Positions 26,888 to 37,400 of a stretch of 64,000 nt of DNA are shown one piece after another (within the stretch, counting starts at the first letter, position 1; each line of letters starts with the position of its first letter). The notes under the pieces are model-generated. The model did not search any database. It worked only from the letters and a program-made list of their open reading frames with translations, and had not been told where the DNA came from. The DNA lies in NCBI GenBank assembly GCA_950106755.1, contig OX467084.1, positions 26,539,213 to 26,603,212 of the forward strand. Direction: 5' to 3'. Origin of the DNA: Climacium dendroides (lineage: Eukaryota; Streptophyta; Bryopsida; Hypnales; Climaciaceae). A program made the translations under genes and the position numbers.

Positions 26888-27027
26888 CACTACTAGAAAA
26901 TTTCATTTTTCTGTTGTTTTGGTCGCGTTGATCCGGTCAAAATCTGACAGAAATCTGTTGGTTTCTGTCAGATTTTGACTGGATCAACGCGACCAAAACA
27001 ACAGAAAAATGAAATTTTCTAGTAGTG
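26888..27027. mobile_element. CACTA MITE: 140-bp near-perfect hairpin
   Basis: Two 66-bp inverted arms differ at a single position (GATCCGG versus GATCCAG) around an 8-nt loop. The termini are CACTACTAGAAAAT and its complement, and a 3-bp target duplication TCA lies on both sides (26,885-26,887 and 27,028-27,030). These are the signatures of a CACTA-derived miniature element. The near identity of the arms points to a recent insertion. Confidence 0.92.
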
Positions 27028-27030
27028 TCA

Positions 27031-28050
27031 AGATCCCAAGGAATAGTGTGCAGTAGTGTAGAGTAGCGACAATGCCGGAATCCGGCCGTCAAAAGTTGGA
27101 AAAATAGGATCTAGGATTTACCGGAAATCTAGCGGACCAGTAGGAATGTTTTGTGGGATTTTTAGGATGATGTTAGTTTTAGTATAAGTAGGGTTTTTGA
27201 TGGCCTTTCTGGTCATTCACATCCGTCCCATAGTTTCAGCATTATATCTTTTTGAGTTTAAATCCAAGTGTTTGGAAGTATCCATTCTCTTATCTTTTGT
27301 ATTTGGTACATGTTTGTGGGGGGTGGGGGTCCATTCGTGCTTTTCCGGAGACTGAGAACTTACCTTGAGTAGCAAGAGTCGGCTTCGTGAGTGGTTTCTG
27401 GGTGTAACTAACTTGATGGGAAAATCGGCCGGATGGTTCCGATAGTAGTGTTAGTGTATTATTGCCTGGATGCCGGTATAGCCTGCGAGTAGGATACGGC
27501 CTTAGGTTCCCCGTAGATAGAGTTAAAAGCCCCGGCGCAAGCCCAAGAGAGTACAAGGAGATTCACCCGGTCGACGGGAGGCTCAGTGTCCGTTAAGGTT
27601 AGAATGTCGTTGTAGTCCTTGACTATCCCTGCGTGACTTGATCCGGTAAACCTTTCGGATTTGTGAGGTGACGGAACAGGAGGACACTTCCAGTCCTTGA
27701 AGAGTTAGGTTAGTATTAGTGTTAGAGGTTGAGAGAGAGAGAGAACGTGTTTCCAGACACGGTAAGCATCCGGACGGTGGATCTGGCCACTCGTCACCCA
27801 AACCCAGGGATCCCGGAAGGGGCACTGAATGGTTTCCGGACTTTTCCGGAACCCATCCAGCACTAGTGGCCAGACTGGACCTGTAGTCCGGAGTAGTATG
27901 ACGGAGAGAAAGTGAATGCTTAGATTGGATCATCTTATAAATTTGTAAACCTCAAGTCCTCGTGGGAACGATTCCGGAGCGGTTTACTCTAAGTGGGCCT
28001 TTGGTGCAAATTAAGGGCTAACTGGAGGAATACTGGTCCGACTAATCGCT
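27031..28050. other. Non-coding tail of the gag-like element and upstream region of the CTC1 relic
   Basis: No supported gene. The segment keeps the CCGG-rich composition of the gag-like element to roughly 28,000, then passes into ordinary sequence before the CTC1-like start at 28,211. Open frames here on either strand are unrecognised and short. Confidence 0.4.
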
Positions 28051-28210
28051 ACAACTTGTCAGTTACTATGTCCTTTATGGCGGAGTTAAAATGCCTTTCA
28101 TTTTAAAGGTAGACGCCGTGGCTGTAGACGCATTCGTGTACGTGCTGTGTTGAGTTGCGAAGGCTTCTGGATTGTATCGGTGGGCATGTTTTCTATTTGA
28201 GGTGGAAAAA

Positions 28211-31200
28211 ATGCATGCGCGATTGTCCTTGAAGGATCTCCTGCTAGCTGGTGTTCCTTGCATGACATCTTTGTTTCAACCGACCTCATGGACTGTTTTG
28301 AATCGAGAAATCGGTGCTCATGAGCCGAAAAGAGCGAATTCTTCAAATTTGGGCGATCACGATGTTAGGATGTTAGATTCGACGGGGGGAACAGTTGAGG
28401 TGTCTGAGAACGATCGTAATCACTAACAGAAAAGGAAAGCTCCGGGGTGGTGCGGTGACAATAAGAAATTGAAGGTGGAGGCGAGTTCATTGACGGTGTC
28501 TAAGACTTCATGGCTGCTGGTAGGATGACTTCTGCTTTGGAATAGGGCTTTGAGTTCTCATCCAGGAACCGACTCCAATTCATTGGACTGTTTTGCATTT
28601 AGTGATGGATCGAGTGTTGTTTGCTGCACCGTTCAAAGGCTTGATGTTGAGTTGTTGGGCCGATATGTATAGGTTTGAGTCACTCGTTTGAAGTTGAGGT
28701 CTTCCTGCTTGTGAAATTGCAAGTTCTGAAAAGCGGCAGTATGTTACTTTGTGTAATTATAACCAATGTTGAAGCCGTGTCGAAGATTGTCTTGTGGCGC
28801 GCCATTTTGAATTCCTGTTGCTGTTGTTTAGATCAATTTGTGGACATTTGTGCTTGCTGTTGAGCATTCAAAGAGGCAATGCAATGGGAAAGATGGCTCC
28901 AATGTATCTGATGTAGTTCGTCAACTCAAATGGACTGGGTGTTCTGGAAACCCTAAGTTACAAGATGTTTCTAAAAACAAAAGGGTGCCCCCTCAAGCTT
29001 TGGATGGCGGAGGTTGTCTTGAAATTCATAGCTTGAGGACACTAGATCAGCCTTGTGAACCGACGACCGAGGTCAGTGACTACCGCACATCTTATTGTAT
29101 ATTCATTTTTCTTAAAAGTATGCATTTAAGGCTACGAACGATTAGCGGATGGCATTTTTATTTTGGCCTATGCTGCGCAGGCGTTACATTTTCCTTCGCT
29201 CTATCTCAATCCTGCTGTTGCAAATGCTCGCAACCTCGTTTTAGGAAGTCCTTTGGAGAAGGGAGGCAAAAGTGAGCCCCATGTGCGAGCCTTGGGCTTG
29301 CTCCATTGCATCAACCTTCCATTTCTGTTACCTTCCGAATCCTCCTTACAACACGCACCACTAGTGGTAGATGACAGACATTCATTTGGACAAGATGCTC
29401 AGAAGTCTCTCTTCGAAGGCGAGAGAAGCTCGAGGGTTCGGTCGGATAGCCAGACTATGCTTGGATTTTTGGTCGAGCTTCATTCTTGCTGTCACAAAAC
29501 TAGCTGGCAGCCACTGAGCAATAGGAATGCTCTCAATACTTGGTCTTACCGCTGTAATCAATTTCTCGAACAAGAGGTCTTAGATCCAGGCAACAATGGA
29601 ACTGTTGCCGTTTACTTCTCGGGCACCGTTGCTTCTTGGTGTCTGTTGTTGTGTGAGATGCTTGGAGATTTCATCACCATTACTAGTTTGCATGGAAAAA
29701 TGATCCAGCTAGGTTTTGAGGGAAAAGAATTCTCCATCTATGTTGCGATGCGGACGACCCTGGCGTTCTACATTGGTCCTACATTGGTTGACTCCTGCAA
29801 CTGTGAGATAGGGGAGCCAGTTAGAGTCCGTGAGCCAAACAACGGCGATCAACTTCGAAAGCAACCCAGAGTTCCATGTCGACATTTGGGATGTCTAGAC
29901 GGTTCATGTACATTGACAAGATCATCGAGTCCCAGATTTGAACTCCGATTAAGGATCATACCCAATGGCGAGGCTTCGTATCCAGCTGGACAAGGCAGTG
30001 TGGATCAGGTGTGAGACTTTACCTGGTTGGAGCTACTTGCCCTCGTTTTCTAAGAGTCACTCTAAGAAATCAACCGCCCTTCTGTTTGCCATGTAGCAAG
30101 GTCTGTGGGAGTTCCTTGACATTAAAGCCCAATGACTGTGATGTAACCTTCATTGCACCTTCTCATTTGACACTTGATTCGTGACACCTGTTAGCCCTGT
30201 GTCACTATCATGTCACCGTGTCGCTTCCTTTGTAACAAATGCATGACACTGAACAATGTGCCTGTGCAAGTCTTCGATCGTATGTAGGAAAAGTGACTTG
30301 CATTTTAATGCAAGATCAGTTGTTGGAACTTGATGATAAAGTGTGGCTCCTCCTTACCCACTGTAAACATACTCGAATACATGGGCTTCGAGTGGGTGCT
30401 TTGGTAAGTGCGTGGAACTCTCTTCGCTTCTTCAAATGAAGTTTCACTAGATACTAAAGCTTCTCGTGAATAAAGTACTCACCTTAAGCATTGCCATGCA
30501 GGTTGCTGTGAAGCATGCCCACTTCATGTCTCTCGGAAGCATCTCAGAGGCATTGTTGGTTCTAGGAGCTTGCTTAAGATCCCAGGCATGTGGGAGTGGT
30601 CCTTCATTCCATTTTGAATGCAAGGTACGCATGTGCTTCCTTTCCTAATTTTTAATTTCGTTATGTTTGAGTTCAACGGAGATCTTGCGTGTATGAAATA
30701 TAGATTTATAAGAGCAGCGTCGACTCATCTTTACTTGAATATGCCTACATCACTCTATTTCTCAACCAGACACCTCGACTATTGAAGTTGTTTGGACGAT
30801 GTGCGGATCAATGAAAAAATGTAGTCCCCGGATGCGACCTTTTTTACACGATTTATCATTAGAAAGCAATGATGTGCGTTCTCTTTCTTGAATCATAATG
30901 GATATCACACCGTTGTGTAACATGTTGATCAATCTAGAGTGCCATTGTTTGAGCTTTAGGTCAAGGATCTCATAGGTCTCGCAAAGCCAATTGACAAAGT
31001 ATGTTGGGAGCCTTCCCTTCGCTTGGGCCTTCTGGTACATCAAATCCTCACGCAACCTTTGAGCAAGCTTGAATTGCCTTGTAAGGAAGTGTTTGCTTCG
31101 GGGGCATCGAGTCACGACTTTGACGTGCTTTTCTTTTGGCAGGTCTTTACATGTGATCACTAGCCTTCGGTGCAAATTACAAGGAGTGTATTCAGATGAG

Positions 31201-31220
31201 GAGCTACTAGGTTCAACGAA
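28211..31220 (+). pseudogene. CTC1: CTC1-like (CST complex large subunit), truncated N-terminal relic
   Basis: CTC1 is the large OB-fold subunit of the CST complex, which caps telomeres and promotes C-strand fill-in. Order and sequence follow the N-terminal part of plant CTC1: MHARLSLKDLLLAGVPCMTS at 28,211; LDCFAFSDGSSVVCCTVQRL near 28,590; GGGCLEIHSLRTLD near 29,015; FPSLYLNP then MLGFLVELHSC ... GTVAVYFSGTVASW (29,185-29,660); SYVGKVTCILM ... DDKVWLLLTHC ... RVGAL (to 30,402); VAVKHAHFMSLG ... LLVLGACLRS (30,503-30,624); a degraded exon 30,769-31,220. The 30,403-30,502 intron is a clean GT-AG. Stops near 28,424, 28,526, 30,890, 30,990 and 31,053 interrupt the frame. The first could be avoided by a 70-nt intron; the second cannot. 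About 500 of the roughly 1,200-1,300 residues usual for plant CTC1 are present. Nothing of the C-terminal OB folds is visible before the repeats, so this is probably a decayed partial copy. Confidence 0.75.
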
Positions 31221-31394
31221 GGTATGTCTAGACGTATTTTCTTGTGCTTCAAGCACCCAAAAGACATCATATTTGAAAGTCTTTATGGTTTTGATAAATA
31301 TTTGTCGCTTTTCCTCTCCATGCACTCGAATTGTTAAGACTCGATTACATTTTCCTGTGTATGGACTTTTCGGGAGGATTGTATTTTGATGCAC
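30762..31394 (-). other. 210-codon open frame antisense to the last CTC1-like exon
   Basis: This minus-strand frame is open over 630 bp and basic (RSKHFLTRQFKLAQRLRED, LKLKQWHSRLINML), with no domain I recognise. It lies opposite plus-strand sequence that resembles the CTC1 segment following the LLVLGACLRS exon. I judge it more likely a shadow of the decayed exon than a gene, but its length in decayed DNA is notable. Confidence 0.2.
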
Positions 31395-31829
31395 CCCAGT
31401 CTGTTCATGAAAAAAGTCAAATGTCGATGAAATGAATCCCTAGAGGAAGACATGAAGAGTAAGCAGATCTTGGACTTTGCTGTGCACATGTGCGTGCCAT
31501 CAGCATGCTGAACTTATATGGGAAGTCTTACCATCAATGATTGCCATGCCTCCAGTCCTTTGTCACGTAAGTACAGTGCCCTCTTACTTGTAACGAATTG
31601 TTCTCATGACATTTGGTTTTGAGGAGTTGGGAGAGACTTTTATTAATAGAGTGATGACGTGACGATCGATAATAATTTTTGCATGACCTAGGCCTTTCCA
31701 TTTTCCAAATGTAGTGTCTTGCATGTGAACAAAGAATTCATGCCAAAGTTTGTAATTTGTGGTCTATGTTGAGTAGTATACTTAGACCTTGCCTTAGACT
31801 TGATCAAATCAAATAAGTTAATATATATT
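31225..31829. other. Spacer after the CTC1 relic
   Basis: No gene is supported. A stretch around 31,440-31,570 ends at a plausible GTAAGT donor (about 31,569) and could be a further decayed CTC1 exon, but I cannot align it. From about 31,600 the sequence becomes AT-rich. Confidence 0.3.
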
Positions 31830-31990
31830 CATAGTAGTGATGTTTTCTGAAAACTGCATTCCTGCAAACATGAAATTTCTGAAACTGCGTTATAGCTAGT
31901 GCAATTTTGGAAAAACTGCGTTTGCAGGAACGCAATTTTCAAAAAACATCAACTAAATTATGTTGGTTGAAATGCTGTTTTCTACTAGTG
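31830..31990. mobile_element. Degenerate CACTA-type MITE
   Basis: The right end, read on the minus strand, is CACTAGTAGAAAACAGC from 31,990; the left end near 31,830 is a degraded TAGTAGTGATGTTTTC. Internal inverted arms (GATGTTTTCTGAAAACTGC, about 31,840-31,872, against 31,920-31,952) differ at about three positions in 31. No clear target duplication survives. Confidence 0.5.
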
Positions 31991-32284
31991 AATGGAACTT
32001 GTGAGACAAAAATTCTATTTTAACAGAGAAATATTTCACAACCTCTGAGCATTTGCAAAGAATGCCTACTAATTTACTAAATGCATATAGTACATAGAGC
32101 AGTTATATAAGTTCTTGGGGATAAAAAAAACTTACAATATAGAGAAATTTAGTAGAACATTAAAATTTGTATATTACCAAAAATTCAAACTTAAGAATAT
32201 TTTTCTACAAAAGTTACATACAAAATAGGTTTATAAAAATTTCAACAACATAGATAATTTGATTTTAGTAGTTTTTGAGAATAT

Positions 32285-33869
32285 TTAATTCCTAAATGCC
32301 CAAGGCTCTACTATTTGGTGTCAACAAAATTTTGAAGCTAAACAAAATCTTACCAAATTTATATTTCTAATATTTTAAAAAATAAGTACCTTTCAAAGTC
32401 TATATTTTAGCATCAAAAATTCAATTTTAAAAATGAATGTTTATGATTTTTCTATTTAAGATTTTGTGCAAGGGTGTCCGTTGCAAATCTTGATTTTTAA
32501 AATTTAGGACTCTTGGAAATGAGCCTCCAATACATTTGATCATAAGGAAAAAAATCACATTATAAATTCATTTAATATAATTGTAGAGAAGATATAAATT
32601 GATTGTGGTTATTATATGTTATGTCGTTTAACCTTGTATTTTTCCATACTCTCAATTTTAGATTTGATATGTAAAACAAGAAACATTAGACTTTCATAGT
32701 TTTGACACTATTATATTTAAATGTTATATTTTTTCAATCCATAACTAATATATAGAGATATCCTATAAGTTCTCAAATCATGCTTTCTTGGGTCTTTAGT
32801 TCCTTCCAATCTTTAATAGTCAACTTGTATTTTGTTTAAAATAACAACAAAGCACAATTACATGCAATCCAATGACATTGAGCAAGAAATTGATGCAACA
32901 AATGAAAGAACAATATAGTATCAAATGTTTAAATGAAAGAGCAATATAGTATCAAATGTTTAAATGAAAGAACAATGTAGTATCAAATGTTTAAATGAAA
33001 GAACAATATAGTATCAAATGTTTAAATGAAAGAACAATATAGTATCAAATGTTTATTGCATACAAAAGATGAAGAATTAAGAGACAAGCATAATTAGATA
33101 CAAAAAACAACTCTTCACATGAAGATTTTTATTTCATTAATTTTAGGCATTAGAGAAAGCAATCATTATTAGAATAATTACAATACTCACATCTTTGGAT
33201 AGTTGAAAACTCACTTAACCCCTAAATGCCCAAGGCTTGTTTTGAGGCTTGTTTTGAGCTTCTTGAAATTTGCTCTAAATTGAACAAAAAAACAACATTT
33301 TGATAAGTTGTATCAATTTTTTTTGAAATGTAATTGTACAAATTCAAACTAAACATATTAGAGATCACATAGGAAAAGAAAATCCAACAATATCACTTAT
33401 GAATTAAAAGATTATAATGTTTGATCATCAAGGTGTTAAAACCATGAAAATCTTTTAGCTTTCTTTTTGCACATCAAATCTAAAAAATTGGTCACCAAAA
33501 AGATATGAGGTTGAAGGGCCTAACATGCATAACCCCAATCAATTTATGGCTTCTCAAAATATACTCTACAATTTTTTTAAATGAATTTCTAATGTGATTT
33601 TTTCTCCAAGATCTAGTGTATTTGAGGCTCATTTCTAAGAACCCTCAACACTACAGAAAGTCAAGATTACAATGGACACCCTTATACAAAATCGTGAATA
33701 GAAAAATCATAATCATTTATTTTCAAAATCAGATATTTGATGCTAAAATTAGACTTCAAAAAGAATTTGTCAAAGTTATAAAATACTAAAAATAGCAACT
33801 TAATTGGGTATTTTTAGCTTCAAAATATTATCCACACCAAAATTTGGTGCCTCAAGCATTTAGAGGTAA
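32285..33869. mobile_element. 1.6-kb element with long (about 420-440 bp) inverted arms
   Basis: The left arm (about 32,285-32,700) and right arm (about 33,430-33,869) are inverted copies with strong similarity. Matching blocks include ATGATTTTTCTATT, AAGGGTGTCC, GAAATGAGCCTC, AAATTCATTTAA and TTTTAGATTTGAT. The ends start TTAATTCCTAAATGCC on the left and the inverse of TTACCTCTAAATGC on the right, linking it to the TTAACCCCTAAATGCC family (an internal copy of that end lies at 33,215). No protein is encoded. The arm length resembles foldback or long-TIR non-autonomous elements. Confidence 0.65.
32900..33054. repeat. 31-bp tandem repeat, five copies
   Basis: Five abutting copies of a 31-bp unit (AAATGAAAGAACAATATAGT plus ATCAAATGTTT) differ at only one or two positions (for example AGAGC and AATGT variants). 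They lie in the spacer between the long inverted arms. The near identity suggests recent slippage or unequal exchange. Confidence 0.95.
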
Positions 33870-34465
33870 TCATCCAAGGGAATATACTTTCATCCAAAAA
33901 TATATACTTTTGTCCAAAAAGAGCAATAGTACTATTCTAAGTTGATGAATCCATTTAGCAATTTCATTTGTTGAGAAAGGAGGAAAATATTGCCAAATAT
34001 TCTTTCAAAATGATTTATTCATCACTTTTGATCGTATTTAGAAAGAAAACAGGAACTTAGAATTATGTATTTATTGCTTTTGAAAAGAAAGAAGGAACTT
34101 AGCTTCACCTCCACTTCAAGATTGGGTGGTGTCTCGCCCAACTTGAAGATTTGTGGATGCTCATAAAATACACCTCAATCCAATGCTTGATTTTCAAAAC
34201 CTTTGTGTAGAACCATTTCCCCCTTTAATAAAGGCACATAAAAATTGAAAGCAACTCCATGTTGTTTGAAAGTAAGCTTGAGATGTTTCTTCCTAAGAAT
34301 CTGTCAAAATGGCATAATTGTCATATTGAACGGTGTCAACGTGTAGTCCACATTACTTGTCCCATGGTACATGTCTCACTGCGCCTACAAAATTCTCAAA
34401 TGTCGGTAGTTTGCAAGCCATATTGCATACAACCCATTAACTATTTCCTTGCACTTTACTGCGCC
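33870..34465. other. AT-rich spacer downstream of FTSH12
   Basis: I see no gene. A short duplicated phrase (AAAATATATACTTT / AATATATACTTTTGTCC) lies near 33.9 kb, and AGAAAG(A)AGGAACTTAG recurs near 34.04 and 34.09 kb. The FTSH12 3' UTR presumably lies in the right-hand part. Confidence 0.4.
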
Positions 34466-37400
34466 TCAACACCTATGAAGGGGAGCAGGATACATAATGA
34501 GCTCTTTGTAGCGACCATCGATACTTGGACCTAGCCTCTCCTGTAAGAAACCCCAAAAGAAATCGTTAGAATATCAAACAAGTCCAGCTTTGTTTCAAAA
34601 AACGAAACAAAAACAGAAACAAAAACAAGTCCATCAACAATATAGCAGATCTGAACATTCTATCTATGATAGATGATTAGGGAGAAGATAAACACTAATA
34701 GAATGATACACATAATGATAAGCGGGTGCCAGAATTATCAATATCAGTTTTGCAGTCAACATCAATATCAATACTGTAGAGTACTTACATGCATGAAATT
34801 AAGACTGAAAAGTAAAGAGAAGTCTATCATACCTCGAGATCTTTTGTATTCATAGGCTCTGCCAAGGGATCAGGCAGCATAATTGGGCCCATTGATCGGA
34901 TTAAATTTTCTGCTTCCTGTTCAGAGCCAAACATTTACCACATCTTGATGAATAACTTAATTTTGTACAAAGGCCACCAACACAGACTGAAATCTAACAG
35001 TACTATTATAGCCTGGATATAAACGAATTTCTACCAGAGCAGGTTCAAAAAATTTACATGGGAGGTATCCTCAAAATGAGTGGTAAAATCATAAAATTCA
35101 ATGTACACTCAACACTCTCTAATTTCTCGCTGGAATTGCACGCTCCCTGTATATCGCGAGAATCTGTCAGGTTGTGAACAAGGCTTATTGGACACCTTCC
35201 ACGTGTCTAGTTGTGAACACATGTCAGGGAGTTTAGAAGGGCATTTGTCCTCCAAGGCAGTGCAAGGGGACTGAATATAAAGACTTACAAAGCCACTAAT
35301 TTTGGTATTTGTGAGCAGCTCCTCAGTGAGTCTTCTCAAGATGTGTTCGTTCTTGCGAAGTGCCTCCATAGCCACCTCTTCAGACTCGTCTATATACTGT
35401 GAATGACAAATAACATATTAGGAGCAGGAGATCCGGGTAATAAGACATTCAAATGCTGGCCAAACCTCGACTGTTCACAGCTAAGTTCAGAGAAATCTCG
35501 AAGATGTTCTTACTTTGGTGACCTCCCGCGTAAACAGTTCGGAAAATTCTGTCGACATTTGAACGATTTGAGAGCCAGTTTTGTTCCACTGCCACATGCA
35601 GATATTTGTTAATCTTGCATAAAGATAACATCGTGTACGTTAACAAATTGAACTGAATAAAGTAGGGATACAAATGGAAGAAACAAGACTCACCTCGTTG
35701 GGGATAAGATCAGTTTCATCAGGGCGCTTAGGAGGGTCAAGTGTATCTTGCCACTTCATTGGAAACAAACCAAATCTATTATTTGCAATGCTGATGGTCA
35801 ACTCCCTCGCTATCTGCAGGAATATGAACCTCAATGTGAAAACTGAACCCCCTAGAACATATTCACAGCAAGATCCTTCTACCTCTACATAAAGCAGTCA
35901 CCCTCCAGCTCGAACATTGTGAGTAATATGAGCTTCCACGAGTACAATGAACATCACTGCCCCGTTAACAGCCTTGTACACAAATCATCGTGTATTATAT
36001 CTTTAGCAGGTTAACCCCGAAATACCCTAACTAAACTAGGAAATCCAATTTGAAGCTAATAGTTGATTGTAGTAACATTCAAAAAATATTTCTATCTTTC
36101 AATAACGCCGGACATGGTTTATTCCTAGGTACAATACATTTTGATACCTTCCTTGAAGCTTCCAAGAAGATTAATTTCAACTCCCAGAGATATGGAAGCG
36201 GACATTTAAGAACTTAAGGGTAAACCCTCGAGAGAATGCATATATTTGCTGTCATACCTGATTATTTAGATGACACTAGATACCACTCGACTGCAAGTTA
36301 TGCGATTATATCCACATATTCTCTCTAAGTGCAATATTATACTCGGTTGTGCATTCAAAGATAAAGGCCAGTGCTAAACATGGAGGATACAGCATAACAA
36401 ACGGGCCATTTTCTCGCTCATTAGGCCTATTCGGGTTAAGGCAAATGGAAAGCAATGTCAGATCAAAAGTGTAAGAATTCGCCAAAACAACGTGAATGAA
36501 AGAAAAATACGCACCGCCGAAATTTTCTGGAGGTCTTCTTGACCCCCGTCAGAGGCGTTATCACCATACAAGATACGCTCTGCACACCGACCACCATGGG
36601 CAACCACCATTTGCATGTGCAGATAACCCACTGTAGTATGACCTTGATGTACCATCTCTTCTCTTGGATAGAACACGGTCAAAGCATATTCCTGTTGACC
36701 AAAGAACAAGTACTAGAGCTCAATTCGAATGAACCCGGAGATCAGATGCTTTGCAAGAGTTCAATAAAAAGTTGGAAAATTAGTGACTTATGCAATTCCA
36801 AAGGTATGAGCTAGCTCTCTTTCAAGGACAGTTAGGTTGAATTTCAAGACTAAAGTAAATTGCTTCAATACGGATATATGAAGAATCACCATTTCTAGTA
36901 GAAAACCCAACCCCAAAGACGTTCAAAAAAACCAAGCCGTGTTACAATTGGCAGAATATATGTCAGAAACTTCCTTAAATGGAGTTATAACAGGCAGGGA
37001 TCAAAGCAGCTAGGTTATCTAAAATACCTATTTGGGGGTTTCTACTAGTGAATGTGAATACCCATGCTCTTTAAGACAAAAACTTACGGATCCTCCAGGA
37101 AGAAGGTGACTGAATGCATGCCAATCAAATCGAGGAAACAAATGAGCCAATAAAATATGGCCTGCTTCATGAACTGCTAATATCCTCTTATTGTCCAAAG
37201 GGATCTGCAGAAGAGACAGTACGAGGTAGCTCATCGTTAAATCTCAGCAACCTGAAGTTGTTCAGAATGAGAAGTGAGCCCAGTATTGAGTCTGGTAAGA
37301 TGAGTGTTAAAGCTGCTAACCAAGTATGAAAAATAAAAATCAGAAAGTACCAGGTTTTCAATAAAAACTAGCATCCTGAGAACACCTGCTCAATACAATC

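Larger units (their letters stand above)
24290..28050 (+). mobile_element. Degenerate gag-like retroelement island, CCGG-rich
   Basis: This is a compositionally distinct block, richer in GC and unusually rich in CCGG/TCCGG, between AT-rich or gene-like neighbours. It starts near a short palindrome (TGTGGGA ... TCCCACA, about 24,291-24,310). It holds one long broken reading frame (24,792-26,861) and then about 1.2 kb of non-coding DNA with a G-rich run (GGGGGGTGGGGG, about 27,316) that could be a polypurine tract. I could not find matching LTRs or any pol domains, so the class (large non-autonomous LTR element or another) is inferred. A CACTA MITE lies at 26,888-27,027. Confidence 0.45.

Noticed and set aside
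24792..31220. All premature stops in the gag-like and CTC1 relics can be explained by single C-to-T changes, suggesting methylation-driven decay.
   Set aside because: Every stop codon is one C-to-T step from CAA, CAG or CGA, so this observation has no evidential weight without aligned ancestral copies.
32900..33054. Regular 31-bp repeats that could be taken for a CRISPR array.
   Set aside because: The copies abut with no unique spacers and the window is clearly a plant nuclear genome; it is a simple tandem repeat.
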